NCBI GenBank assembly: GCA_050329575.1
Contig: JBHJOP010000014.1
Coordinates: 1-31,720, forward strand
Reading direction: 5' to 3'
Source: JAUXFS01 sp050329575
Lineage (GTDB): Bacteria; Pseudomonadota; Alphaproteobacteria; Rhodospirillales; Defluviicoccaceae
DNA: 31,720 bases
Of the stretch, positions 8,818 to 19,701 are shown piece by piece. Position 1 is the first letter of the stretch. Every line of letters begins with the position of its first letter. The position numbers and the translations under genes were made by a program. The notes below the pieces were generated by a model that saw only the letters and a list, made by a program, of their open reading frames with translations, had not been told where the DNA came from and did no database searches.

Positions 8818-10275
8818 ATGACTCATGTCAGGCATGCAGCCGTCGCGGGGATGTTCTATCCCGGAGATCCTCGCGAGCTCGACGGCATGGTGCGGCGGAT
8901 GCTGTCCGCGGCCGCCCCCGAAGGTCCGATCGGTCCCGTCCCCAAGGCGATCATCGTGCCCCACGCCGGCTACGTTTATTCCGGCCCGGTCGCCGCGTCG
9001 GCCTACGCCCGCCTGGCGCCGGCCTCGGACCGGATCGGCCGCGTCGTGCTGCTCGGTCCCTGCCACCGCGTGCCGGTCCGCGGTCTGGCGGTCAGCGAGG
9101 CCGACGCCTTCGCCACCCCGCTCGGCCGCGTCCCGGTGGACGGGGCCGCGGTCGCCGACATCCTGTCGCTGCCCCAGGTCGCGCGCTTCGAGGCGACCCA
9201 TCTCGAAGAGCACAGCCTCGAGGTGCAACTGCCGTTCCTGCAGGAGGTCCTGAAGGCGTTCACGCTGGTGCCGCTGGTGGTCGGACAGGCCTCGGCCGAC
9301 GAGGTGGCGGAGGTCCTGGAGCGGCTGTGGGGGGGGCCGGAGACGCTGATCGTCGTCAGTTCCGACCTCAGCCACTATCTCGACTACGCATCCGCCCGCG
9401 CGATCGACGCCGCCACCCGCCGGGCGATCGAATCCCTCGATCCGGCCGCCATCGGCCTCGACCACGCCTGCGGCCGGATTCCCGTCGCCGGACTGCTGGC
9501 CGTCGCCCGCCGCCGCGGGCTCGCGGTGACGACCCTCGATCTGCGCAACTCCGGCGACACCGCCGGCGACCGTCGCAGGGTGGTCGGCTACGGCGCCTGG
9601 ATGTTCGTCGAGCCACCGGCGGCGGCCGGGACCGCAGATGCCGGCGAAGGGGAGACGGAAGCCGCCTTCGGTGGTGCGACGCAGGCGTTGTTGAAGGCCC
9701 ATGGGGCCACCCTTCTGCACGTGGCGGCGGCGTCGATCGAGCACGGGTCCGCCCGCGGCACGCCGCTGCCGGTGGACCCGACCGACTACCCGGCGGGCCT
9801 GCGGACGGAAGGCGCCTGTTTCGTCACCCTGAAGCGGAACGGCCGGCTGCGTGGGTGCATCGGGTCACCGCGCGCCCATCGGCCGCTGATCGAAGACGTG
9901 GCCGAGAACGCCTATGCCGCGGCCTTCCGGGACGACCGCTTTCCGGCGCTCACGTCCGCGGACAAGCGCGATCTCACGCTTTCGATCTCGGTCCTGAGCC
10001 CGCCGGTCGCGATGACCTTCGCCGACGAGGCTGATCTGCTGCGCCGGTTGCGTCCGGGGACCGACGGACTGATCATCGAGGCGGAAGGACGCCGAGCGCT
10101 GTTCCTGCCGCAGGTCTGGGAGACACTGCCGCAGCCGCGGGCCTTCCTCGGCCAACTCAAGCTCAAGGCCGGGCTCGACCGCGACCACTGGTCGGCCGAC
10201 TTCAAGGCTTGGCGCTTCGTCGCCGCCTCGGTCGGTTCGGACTCGCTCGATCAACCGGAGGCGTTGTGGACCTGA
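8818..10275 (+). CDS. Fused MEMO-like / AMMECR1 protein (AmmeMemoRadiSam proteins B and A)
   Basis: A 485-residue two-domain protein. Residues 1 to about 265 are a MEMO-family domain related to LigB dioxygenases: AGMFYPGD, IIVPHAGYVYSG with His49, LLGPCHR with His83, the EEHSLEVQLPFLQ stretch, SSDLSHYLDY, and NSGDTAGDRRRVVGYGAW. The residue matching human MEMO1 Cys244 appears to be Ser245, as usual in NSGD-type bacterial forms. Residues about 285-475 are an AMMECR1 domain: GACFVTLKRNGRLRGCIGS, RPLIEDVAENAYAAAFRDDRFP, LSISVLSPP, ALFLPQVW. ATG 8818 is preceded by AAAGGAG (8803-8809). The gene diverges from the radical SAM gene and runs into the coxL-like gene 13 bases later. The biochemical role of the system cannot be deduced here. 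Confidence 0.92.
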   Translation: MTHVRHAAVAGMFYPGDPRELDGMVRRMLSAAAPEGPIGPVPKAIIVPHAGYVYSGPVAASAYARLAPASDRIGRVVLLGPCHRVPVRGLAVSEADAFATPLGRVPVDGAAVADILSLPQVARFEATHLEEHSLEVQLPFLQEVLKAFTLVPLVVGQASADEVAEVLERLWGGPETLIVVSSDLSHYLDYASARAIDAATRRAIESLDPAAIGLDHACGRIPVAGLLAVARRRGLAVTTLDLRNSGDTAGDRRRVVGYGAWMFVEPPAAAGTADAGEGETEAAFGGATQALLKAHGATLLHVAAASIEHGSARGTPLPVDPTDYPAGLRTEGACFVTLKRNGRLRGCIGSPRAHRPLIEDVAENAYAAAFRDDRFPALTSADKRDLTLSISVLSPPVAMTFADEADLLRRLRPGTDGLIIEAEGRRALFLPQVWETLPQPRAFLGQLKLKAGLDRDHWSADFKAWRFVAASVGSDSLDQPEALWT

Positions 10276-10288
10276 GGATCCAGGGCTG

Positions 10289-12636
<2,348 letters not shown>

Positions 12637-12640
<4 letters not shown>

Positions 12641-13419
12641 GCGTCAGCGTCGATGCCGACCTCGTCGACAAAGTCCGCGCCATCGCGCTTCGCGCCGGCG
12701 CGGCGATCATGGACGTCTACAGCACCGATTTCGCGGTCGAGCGCAAGGGCGACACCTCGCCGGTCACGGAAGCCGACCAGCGCGCCGAAACGCTGATCGT
12801 CGACGCGATCCGCCGCGAGATCGGCGCCGACTATCCGATCGTTGCCGAGGAGGCGGTCGCCGCCGGCCAAGTGCCCGACATCGCCGGCCGGCCGTTCTGG
12901 CTGGTCGATCCGCTGGACGGGACCAAGCAGTTCGTCAACCGCCAGGGCGAGTTCACCGTCAACATCGCGCTGATCGAGGACGGCCGGCCGCTGCTCGGGG
13001 TGGTCCATGCGCCGGCGATCGGAGCCACCTACTGGGGCAGCCGGCTCGGGGCCTTCGCGGTCTCCAACGGCGACCCGCCGCGGCCGATCCACTGCCGGCC
13101 GATGCCCGACAAGGGCCTCGTCGCGGTCGCCAGCCGGTCGCACCGCAACGCCGAGACGGACGCCTTCCTCGCCCGCTACGACGTCGCCGAGGCAATCTCG
13201 TCGGGCAGCTCGATCAAGTTCTGCCTGGTCGCCGAGGGCCGCGCCGACATCTATCCGCGCACCGGCCGGACGATGGAGTGGGACACTGCCGCCGGCCATG
13301 CGGTGGTCCTGTTCGCCGGCGGCTCGGTCACCACCCTGGATGGACAAGAGCTCCGCTACGGCAAGCCCGGTCTCGACAATCCCCATTTCGTCGTCCGCGG
13401 CGCGCCGCCGCAGGCGTGA
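12637..13419 (+). CDS. cysQ: 3'(2'),5'-bisphosphate nucleotidase
   Basis: Hydrolyses 3'-phosphoadenosine 5'-phosphate to AMP, clearing the by-product of sulfate assimilation and sulfotransfer. It is a 260-residue lithium-sensitive inositol-monophosphatase-fold enzyme. Mg-binding motifs are seen: SPVTEADQRAE, VAEEA, the signature WLVDPLDGTKQF (Asp91, Asp94), and EWDTAAGHAV near the C-terminus. It starts with GTG at 12637, four bases inside the preceding gene, and ends by overlapping the next gene in the same GTGA fashion. Related inositol monophosphatases are possible, but DPLDGTKQF and the length favour CysQ. Confidence 0.93.
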
Positions 13420-14441
13420 ACGCCCCGCCGATCCGTCTCCCCGCCGATGCCGCGGCGATCGCCGAGGCGGCGGCGCTGCTCCACCAGGGCCGGCTGGTCG
13501 CCTTTCCGACCGAGACCGTCTACGGCCTCGGCGCCAACGCGCGGGACGATGCGGCGGTGGCGGCGGTGTTCGCGGTCAAGAACCGGCCGCGGTTCAACCC
13601 GCTGATCGTCCATGTCCCCGACCTCGCGGCGGCCGAGACGCTGGCGGCGTTCGACGATCGCGCCTGCTTCCTCGCCGGCAAGTTCTGGCCGGGACCGCTG
13701 ACCCTGGTGCTGCCGCGGCGCGCCGAATCGGGCCTGTCGCCGCTGGTCAGCGCCGGCCTCGACACGGTGGCGGTCCGCGCGCCGGCCCATCCCATCGCCC
13801 AGGCGCTGCTCGCCGCCGCCCGCCTGCCGGTCGCGGCACCGAGCGCCAACCCCTCCGGGCGCGTCAGTCCGACGACGGCGGCCCATGTCGCGGAATCGCT
13901 CGGCCAGCGGGTGGCGCTGATCCTCGACGGCGGACCGTGCCGGGTCGGCGTCGAATCGACGGTGGTCGGCCTCACCGGCGAGACGCCGGTGCTGCTGCGG
14001 CCGGGGGGCCTCGCCGCGGAAGCGATCGAGCGCTACCTCGGCCCGCTCGCCCGGCCGCGGCCGGGCGCTCCGCAGGCGCCGGGCCTGCTCGCCCGCCACT
14101 ACGCGCCCGGCCGGCCGCTCCGCCTCTATGCCCATCGCGCCCAGGCCGGCGAAGCGTTGCTCGCCTTCGGCCCCGAGGCAGCGGACGCCGATCTCAACCT
14201 CAGTGCCCGCGGCGACCTCGAGGAGGCGGCGGCCAACCTGTTCGCGATGTTGCGGATCCTGGATCGCCCGGCGTTCTCGGCGATCGCGGTGATGCCGATC
14301 CCGGACGCGGGCCTCGGGCGGGCGATCAACGATCGGCTGCGGCGGGCGGCGGCGGCGGGTGCCGCCGACGACGGCTGGAACGACGAACGGGGACCGGCCG
14401 CACCGTGCGTGCTGCCCGGCCTCGAGGAGGACGAGTCGTGA
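13416..14441 (+). CDS. L-threonylcarbamoyladenylate synthase (Sua5/YwlC type)
   Basis: Makes threonylcarbamoyl-AMP from threonine, bicarbonate and ATP for the universal t6A37 modification of ANN-decoding tRNAs. The 341-residue product has an N-terminal YrdC-type domain: GRLVAFPTETVYGLGANA, AVKNRPRFNPLIVHV, FWPGPLTLVL, VAVRAPAHP, and APSANPSGRVSPTTA. A linker, APGLLARHYAPGRPLRLY, and a C-terminal Sua5 domain follow. It is the long Sua5 form rather than short TsaC. It begins at GTG 13416, overlapping cysQ by four bases (GTGA), so the pair is probably translationally coupled. Confidence 0.94.
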   Translation: MNAPPIRLPADAAAIAEAAALLHQGRLVAFPTETVYGLGANARDDAAVAAVFAVKNRPRFNPLIVHVPDLAAAETLAAFDDRACFLAGKFWPGPLTLVLPRRAESGLSPLVSAGLDTVAVRAPAHPIAQALLAAARLPVAAPSANPSGRVSPTTAAHVAESLGQRVALILDGGPCRVGVESTVVGLTGETPVLLRPGGLAAEAIERYLGPLARPRPGAPQAPGLLARHYAPGRPLRLYAHRAQAGEALLAFGPEAADADLNLSARGDLEEAAANLFAMLRILDRPAFSAIAVMPIPDAGLGRAINDRLRRAAAAGAADDGWNDERGPAAPCVLPGLEEDES

Positions 14442-14500
14442 CGACCCCGGTCCGGGCGCCGTTGCGGGCCGCGTCGCCCGAGCCTACGTAGAGCGACGAG

Positions 14501-15943
14501 ATGACAGCCCCGGCCACATCCCTGACCGCCCTTCCCTCCGACGCCGCGCTCCGCGCCATTCGCGAGATCGTCGGCCCGAGGGGCTGGATCGACGACGGCG
14601 CCGACGTCGAGCCCTACCTGATCGAGGAGCGCGGCCTGTTCCGCGGCACCTGTGCGGCGGTGGTGCGGCCGGCGACGACGGCCGAGGTGGCTCAGGTGGT
14701 CGGCGTCTGCGCCCGCGAGGGAATTGCCGTGGTGCCCCAGGGCGGGAACACCGGGCTGGTGGGCGGCGGGGTACCGGACGGCGGCATCGTGCTGTCGACG
14801 GTGCGCCTCAACCGCATCCGCGCCCTCGACCCGGTCGACCGTACGATCACCGTCGAGGCGGGCGTGGTCCTCGCCGAGGTCCAGCGGGCGGCGGACGAGG
14901 CCGGCGCCCTGTTTCCGCTCAGCCTCGCCGCCGAGGGCAGCTGCCGGATCGGCGGCAACCTCGCGACCAACGCCGGCGGCATCACCGTCGTCCGCTACGG
15001 CAACGCCCGCGACCTGGTGCTCGGGCTGGAAGTGGTGCTGCCGGACGGGCGGATCTGGGACGGCCTGCGGGCGCTGCGCAAAGACAACAGCGGCTACGAT
15101 CTCAAGCAGCTGTTTCTCGGCTCCGAGGGCACGCTCGGGATCATCACCGCCGCCGTCCTGGAGTTGTTCCCGAAGCCGCGGGTGACCGCGACGGCGCTCG
15201 CGGCGCTGGCCGACGTCGATGCGGCGCTGGCGCTGTTCAACCGCACCCACGAGGCCGCCGGCGACTCGCTCACCGCCTTCGAGTTCATGGCCCGCCGGGG
15301 GATCGATTTCTGCCTTCGCCACGTCCCCGGCGTCGTCGATCCGTTCGCCGACGCCCATCCGTGTTACGCGCTGGTCAAGCTGACCAGCGCCGGCGAGGCG
15401 GTGCCGCTGGCCGAGACCCTGGAGCGGATCCTCGCCGACGCCTTCGAGGCCGGGCTGGTCGAGGATGCGGTGATCGCCGCCAGCGAAGCGCAGGCGGACG
15501 CCCTCTGGCGCCTCCGCGAGAGCATCCCGGAGGGCCAGAAGCCGGAGGGCGGCAGCATCAAGAACGACGTCTCGGTGCCGGTCTCGCGGGTGCCCGAGTT
15601 CATGGCGCGGGCGACGGCGGCGGTGGAAGCGGCGATGCCCGGCATCCGGGTCGTCGCCTTCGGCCACCTCGGCGACGGCAACATCCACTTCAACCTCACC
15701 CAGCCGGAGGGCGCCGACCGCGGGGCCTTCCTTGCCGAGTGGGACCGGTTCGACCGCATCGTCAGCGACATCGCCACCGGCCTCGGCGGCAGCTTCAGCG
15801 CCGAGCACGGCGTCGGCCGGCTGAAACGCGTCGACATGGCGCGCTACAAGTCGGCGGTGGAGATCGACCTGATGCGCAGCCTCAAGCGCGCCCTCGATCC
15901 TCGCAACATCATGAACCCGGGCAAGGTCGTCGCCCTCGACTGA
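14501..15943 (+). CDS. FAD-binding D-2-hydroxyacid dehydrogenase (D-2-hydroxyglutarate/D-lactate dehydrogenase family)
   Basis: A 480-residue VAO/PCMH-fold flavoenzyme. The FAD-binding N-terminal half has VPQGGNTGLVGGG (78-90), AAEGSCRIGGNLATNAGG, and KDNSGYDLKQLFLGSEGTLGIITA. The C-terminal half has the metal/substrate motifs GHLGDGNIHFN (388-397, His389 and His396) and SAEHGVGRLKR (Glu435, His436). This is the GlcD/D2HGDH pattern; the substrate, D-2-hydroxyglutarate or D-lactate, cannot be fixed from motifs. Electrons would go to an ETF or quinone acceptor. It starts at ATG 14501 after GAGCGACGAG, 59 bases downstream of the Sua5 gene, so it may belong to that operon. Confidence 0.92.
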   Translation: MTAPATSLTALPSDAALRAIREIVGPRGWIDDGADVEPYLIEERGLFRGTCAAVVRPATTAEVAQVVGVCAREGIAVVPQGGNTGLVGGGVPDGGIVLSTVRLNRIRALDPVDRTITVEAGVVLAEVQRAADEAGALFPLSLAAEGSCRIGGNLATNAGGITVVRYGNARDLVLGLEVVLPDGRIWDGLRALRKDNSGYDLKQLFLGSEGTLGIITAAVLELFPKPRVTATALAALADVDAALALFNRTHEAAGDSLTAFEFMARRGIDFCLRHVPGVVDPFADAHPCYALVKLTSAGEAVPLAETLERILADAFEAGLVEDAVIAASEAQADALWRLRESIPEGQKPEGGSIKNDVSVPVSRVPEFMARATAAVEAAMPGIRVVAFGHLGDGNIHFNLTQPEGADRGAFLAEWDRFDRIVSDIATGLGGSFSAEHGVGRLKRVDMARYKSAVEIDLMRSLKRALDPRNIMNPGKVVALD

Positions 15944-15954
15944 CCGTTGCCGCG

Positions 15955-15976
15955 CCCCCGGCCCTGCGGCCGGGGG
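15955..15976. terminator. GC-rich hairpin between convergent genes
   Basis: A perfect 9-bp stem CCCCCGGCC/GGCCGGGGG with a CTGC loop lies in the 50-base gap between the convergent FAD-dehydrogenase and flgH genes. It could stop transcription from both sides. There is no T-run, so it is not a classical intrinsic terminator. Confidence 0.55.
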
Positions 15977-15993
15977 GGCTGCCGAGGCTCGGG

Positions 15994-16752
15994 CTAGAAC
16001 GGGAACAGGATATCCCAGATCTGGGTGCCCCACCGCGGCTGCTGCAGATCGCTCAGCGTCCCGCGGCCCCCGTAGGCGACCCGCATCTCGGCGATCCTCT
16101 CGTCGGAGATCGAGTTGTCGGCATCGATGTCCTGGGGCCGAACGACACCGGTCAGCAGCAACTCCCGCAACTCGAAGTTCACCCGCACCTCCTGCCGCCC
16201 CATGATCGCCAGCGCGCCGTTCGGCAGCACCTGGGTGACGATGGCAGCGAAGGTGACCTCGATTTCCTCTTTGCGGTCGATCTTGCCGTCGCCCTCGGTG
16301 TTGTGTTTGGTCTTGAAGGCGAGGAGTTCATCGGGGTTCACCGCGCTCGGAAAGATCTTCGCCAGTTTCGTCTCGTACCCGAGGATGGCGGGGACGCCCT
16401 GGGCCTCTCCGTCGTTGCGGCCACGGTTGGTCTTGTTCTCCATCTTGGCCTTGTCGTCGAGGCTCAATCGGATCGTCAGGATGTCGCCGACCTCCTTGGC
16501 ACGGATGTCCTTGAAGAAGGCCTTCGCGCCGGCGCGCCACAACGAGTTGGGGTTGTCGTCCGGGATCTGTGGAGACGGCATCGGCAGGCTGACCGGCCGA
16601 TACCCCGGCTGAACGATCGGATTGCTGATTTCACTCAGCCGCGGCCCGTCTCCCACCTCCGACAGCCGGGTGACGGTGTTGCAGCCACCGACGGCGGCGG
16701 CGAGCAGGGCCATGGCCGAAACGGCGGTGGCGCGGACAACGACGGAGGGCAT
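15994..16752 (-). CDS. flgH: Flagellar L-ring protein
   Basis: Outer-membrane lipoprotein forming the L-ring bushing around the flagellar rod. The 252-residue product has a lipoprotein signal ending in the lipobox AVGGC, with Cys24 the predicted lipidated residue. Family features are NPNSLWRAGAKAFFKDIRAKEVGDILTIRL, GNLAIMGRQEVRVNFELRELLLTGVVRPQDI-like text (here GALAIMGRQE), and the C-terminal GTLSDLQQPRWGTQIWDILFPF. ATG 16752 has GGAG seven bases upstream. It is the last gene of flgF-flgG-flgA-flgH. Confidence 0.97.
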   Translation of the reverse strand: MPSVVVRATAVSAMALLAAAVGGCNTVTRLSEVGDGPRLSEISNPIVQPGYRPVSLPMPSPQIPDDNPNSLWRAGAKAFFKDIRAKEVGDILTIRLSLDDKAKMENKTNRGRNDGEAQGVPAILGYETKLAKIFPSAVNPDELLAFKTKHNTEGDGKIDRKEEIEVTFAAIVTQVLPNGALAIMGRQEVRVNFELRELLLTGVVRPQDIDADNSISDERIAEMRVAYGGRGTLSDLQQPRWGTQIWDILFPF

Positions 16753-16762
16753 TCGCGATCTC

Positions 16763-17752
16763 CTAGTTCGTTGAATGGGTCTGAGGCAGCGAGATCGTCA
16801 CGCGACCGACCGCGGTGACGACGCCTTCGACGACGGCTTGGCTTCGGCCGTTGACGATCCGGATGGTGTCACCCTCGCCGCCGTCCTCGAGGGCACGGCC
16901 GCGCGCGGTGAGTTCCATTCCCGGCCGGGTCAACACGAGGGTGACCAGTCCGCCTTTGGTGACGATGGCCGGGCGTTTCAGGTCGGAGGAGCGGATCGGG
17001 ACGCCGGGCGCCATCGTTCGCTTCGGAGTCAGTCCGACCAGCCCGCTCGCATCGAGAACCGTATCGGTGGTCAGCCGTTCGGTCTGCATCCGCTGCCACT
17101 CGACATCGGACGCCGAAACGATCTCGCCACGGACCACCCGCCGCACCAGGACCGGAACGTCCGTCATGTCGTGGAGGCGTCCCGAAACCCGGAACGGCTG
17201 GGTCCCCCGATCCCCGCTCGCGGCGGTGAGGATGGCCGTGAACCTGCGGCTCCGCGGATCATAGGCGACGTTCTGGACGGCCATCCCCGGTTCGCCATCG
17301 GCCGACAGATGCAGTTGCAGACCGGGATCGCCGAGTTCGATCGCCGCCCGCTGCGGATCGACGCCCCTGTCTGCGAGGGCCGCGAGGATGTGTCGTTCGA
17401 TCTCTTCGCCCCCGATGACGATGCTCTCGCGTTCGACCACCGCATGGTCGTGAACGGATTGGGGCCGCCAGTCGAGGCCATGGGCCTGGGCGAGCCTGTA
17501 GAGCATGCGGGCGTCGAGAACCATCCGCCGGCCGGGCGCCATGCCATGCCCGATGCGAATGTCGGCCTTGTCGCCGGCATCGACGAACAGATCACCGAGA
17601 CGGATGACGTCGCCGCGGATGGTCACCGCTTCGCGCAGCGTCACCGTTCGCTCCGCGCCGGCCCACGGCCCGGCCGCCGCCGGCCCGGCGAATGCGGTGA
17701 GGATCAGGGCGACGGTCAGGGCAACGGACGATTCGCGCACGACGGACTCCAT
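16763..17752 (-). CDS. flgA: Flagellar P-ring formation chaperone
   Basis: Periplasmic chaperone needed for assembling FlgI into the P-ring. The 329-residue product has a signal peptide ending near GPAAAGPWA and an SAF-type domain in the C-terminal half: VPVLVRRVVRGEIVSASDVEWQ, GLTPKRTMAPGVPIRSSDL, VTKGGLVTLVL, and GRALEDGGEGDTIRIVN. It is longer than the roughly 220-residue enterobacterial FlgA, as in many alphaproteobacteria. The ATG at 17752 is seven bases after flgG. A GTG four codons later has a better-placed GGAG and may be the true start. Confidence 0.93.
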   Translation of the reverse strand: MESVVRESSVALTVALILTAFAGPAAAGPWAGAERTVTLREAVTIRGDVIRLGDLFVDAGDKADIRIGHGMAPGRRMVLDARMLYRLAQAHGLDWRPQSVHDHAVVERESIVIGGEEIERHILAALADRGVDPQRAAIELGDPGLQLHLSADGEPGMAVQNVAYDPRSRRFTAILTAASGDRGTQPFRVSGRLHDMTDVPVLVRRVVRGEIVSASDVEWQRMQTERLTTDTVLDASGLVGLTPKRTMAPGVPIRSSDLKRPAIVTKGGLVTLVLTRPGMELTARGRALEDGGEGDTIRIVNGRSQAVVEGVVTAVGRVTISLPQTHSTN

Positions 17753-17759
17753 GATGCCG

Positions 17760-18545
17760 CTAACGGGTGGTGTTGAGGGTCGCCATCATCTCGTCCGCGG
17801 TCTGAATGACCTTCGAGTTCATCTCGTAGGCCCGCTGCGCCGAGATCAGGTTGGTGATCTCCTCGACGGCATTGACGTTGGACGTTTCGAGAAAGCCCTG
17901 CAGGAGGCTGCCGTAGCCCGGTTGCTGTGGCGAGCCGATCGACGGCGCACCGGACGCCGGGGTCTCCATCAACAGATTGCTCCCGATCGCCTCGAGGCCG
18001 GCCTCGTTGGGAAACGTCGCGATCTGGAGCTGGCCGACGTTCTGGAACTCGACCTGCCCCTGGAGTTTGACGAGGACCTCGCCGCTCTGGTTGACGGTAA
18101 CATCGACGGCGTCGTCCGGAACCGTGACCCCCGGTAACACCGTGAAGCCGTCGTGGGTCACGATCTCGCCATCGGCATTGAGCTGGAAGGTTCCGTCGCG
18201 CGTATAGGCCGTTTCGCCGCTCGGCAGGTCGATCTGGAAGAAGCCTTTCCCCTGGATGGCGAGGTCGAGCGTGTTGTCGGTCGCGGTCAGGTTGCCCTGC
18301 ACGTGGATCCGATACACGGCGGCGAGCTTGACCCCGAGTCCGAGCTGCACACCCGACGGAACCACCGACCCGTCTTCCGAGGAGGTCGAACCGACCCGCC
18401 GCAGGTTCTGGTAGAGGAGGTCGTGGAACTCGGTGCGTCGCCGCATGTAGCCGGTGGTGTTCATGTTGGCGAGGTTGTTCGAGACCACCTCGACGTTGCG
18501 TTGCTGGGCGAGCATTCCGGTCGCCGCAATGCTGAGAGCTCTCAT
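17760..18545 (-). CDS. flgG: Flagellar distal rod protein
   Basis: The distal rod of the flagellar basal body is built from FlgG exported through the flagellar type III system. The 261-residue length is typical. The N-terminal rod signature is RALSIAATGMLAQQRNVEVVSNNLANMNTTGY, and the C-terminus has LEtSNVNAVEEITNLISAQRAYEMNSKVIQTADEMM, both diagnostic of FlgG rather than FlgF. AAGGACGG lies upstream of ATG 18545. It follows flgF after 75 bases. Confidence 0.97.
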   Translation of the reverse strand: MRALSIAATGMLAQQRNVEVVSNNLANMNTTGYMRRRTEFHDLLYQNLRRVGSTSSEDGSVVPSGVQLGLGVKLAAVYRIHVQGNLTATDNTLDLAIQGKGFFQIDLPSGETAYTRDGTFQLNADGEIVTHDGFTVLPGVTVPDDAVDVTVNQSGEVLVKLQGQVEFQNVGQLQIATFPNEAGLEAIGSNLLMETPASGAPSIGSPQQPGYGSLLQGFLETSNVNAVEEITNLISAQRAYEMNSKVIQTADEMMATLNTTR

Positions 18546-18620
18546 GTCACCGTCCTTACCTTTCGCGCCTTACCTTATCGCGGGGGTGTCATCGACCGCG
18601 CGCGCAGCCGTCGACAGCGA

Positions 18621-19349
18621 TCATCCGGCGTAAACCTGCGCCATCTTCTTGATCCGCTCGTCTTCTCTCTCGATCATCCGGCGCGCGTCATCGTAGGCGC
18701 GGTTCACCCGGATCATGCGTTCCATCTCGACGATCGGCTCGACGTTCGATCCTTCGAGAACACCCTGGACCACGTTCACCGGCTCCGTGTCGATCGGCGG
18801 CTCCTGCGCCGCCATCAGTCCGCCGGCGACCGCCTGCAAGCCGTGCGGGTTGTCGAAGCGGACGATCCTCAGGCGGCCGATCTCACCGTTCTCGCTCGAC
18901 ACCGTTCCGTCCCTGGAGACGGTGATCGCGGTGTCGGTCGGGCTGAAGAACATCGGCCCGCCGCTCGTGGTCAGGACAGCAAGCCCGTGCCCGGTGACCA
19001 ATTGACCGGTGTCATCGATGTGGAACCGTCCGTTGCGGCTGTAGCGTTCGCCGCCCGGGGTATCGACGGCAAAGAAGCCATCGCCTTCGATCGCGAGATC
19101 GAGCGGATTGCCGGTCTCCTGCTGGCGGCCTTGCGAGAAGTCGCGCGCGGTCGCGATATCGCGGACGAACGCCAGCGCGCCCCCGTGACGGCCGTTTCCG
19201 TCGCGGGTTCGTACCAGATGCTCGACGAACATCATCCGTTCGCTCTTGTAGCCGGTCGTGTTCACGTTCGCGAAGTTGTTGGCGACGACATCCATGTGCC
19301 GCCGAAGCGCACCCTGGTGCGAAAGCGTGATGAGCGACGTGTTTTCCAT
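18621..19349 (-). CDS. flgF: Flagellar proximal rod protein
   Basis: A 242-residue rod protein beginning MENTSLITLSHQGALRRHMDVVANNFANVNTTGYKSERM, followed by the typical ARDFSQGRQQETGNPLDLAIEGDGFF and C-terminal LEGSNVEPIVEMERMIRVNRAYDDARRMIE. The start at 19349 is preferred over an in-frame TTG at 19382 because it matches the family N-terminus. The TTG also lies almost at the start site predicted from the sigma-54 promoter. It is the first gene of the minus-strand flagellar operon. Confidence 0.95.
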   Translation of the reverse strand: MENTSLITLSHQGALRRHMDVVANNFANVNTTGYKSERMMFVEHLVRTRDGNGRHGGALAFVRDIATARDFSQGRQQETGNPLDLAIEGDGFFAVDTPGGERYSRNGRFHIDDTGQLVTGHGLAVLTTSGGPMFFSPTDTAITVSRDGTVSSENGEIGRLRIVRFDNPHGLQAVAGGLMAAQEPPIDTEPVNVVQGVLEGSNVEPIVEMERMIRVNRAYDDARRMIEREDERIKKMAQVYAG

Positions 19350-19701
19350 CTCGACCCGAGCCGTATCGTTTCCGAAAACCAACCACGCACCTCGGAATGC
19401 ATTCGCTGTGCCACCTATGAAATCAAATCAGGCCATAGGGTTACCGCGACACACTCGGCCGCGGGTGACCGGCGCAGCGACGCGCGGGAACGGATTGCCC
19501 GGCAGGAAGTTCACGCCGTCGACCGCGGGCCGGGCGCCACGCCGCGGACGCCGTCCGCACACCGATGCGCGGCGGCACAACCGAACGATCTCAATCCGCT
19601 GTTAACCACGCGGCGATACCCTGGAGGAACGCGGACACCGCGGGTTCGGCAGGAGACCGGCGACCATTGCGCGACATGGCACATCCGAGGCCCGCGATTC
19701 C
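19350..19701. other. Divergent regulatory region between flgF and fliL
   Basis: This 352-base stretch has no convincing gene. It separates two divergent flagellar operons. On the minus strand it carries a strong sigma-54 promoter match for flgF. For fliL I see only GAGG (19687-19690) as a weak ribosome site and no convincing promoter. A GTTAAC palindrome occurs near 19601-19606. Confidence 0.6.
19398..19414 (-). promoter_or_regulatory. Sigma-54 (RpoN) -24/-12 promoter for flgF
   Basis: On the minus strand this reads GTGGCAC, five spacer bases, then ATGCA. It matches the consensus TGGCAC-N5-TTGCW with one mismatch, including the invariant GG and GC separated by 10 bases. It is placed to start transcription about 35-40 bases before the flgF ATG. 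RpoN-dependent middle flagellar genes with an FlbD-type activator are known in other alphaproteobacteria. Confidence 0.65.

Noticed and set aside
14126..16033. Minus-strand open frame of 635 codons over the Sua5 and FAD-dehydrogenase genes
   Set aside because: Both plus-strand proteins have full family motifs; the antisense translation has none and crosses two genes.
14359..16818. Plus-strand open frame of 819 codons crossing the FAD-dehydrogenase and flgH/flgA genes
   Set aside because: It runs out of frame over three supported genes on both strands and has Arg-rich low-complexity sequence.
19677..19691. Second sigma-54-like site (TGGCAC then AGGC) just before fliL
   Set aside because: It keeps GG-N10-GC but would start transcription at or after the fliL ATG, leaving no ribosome site.
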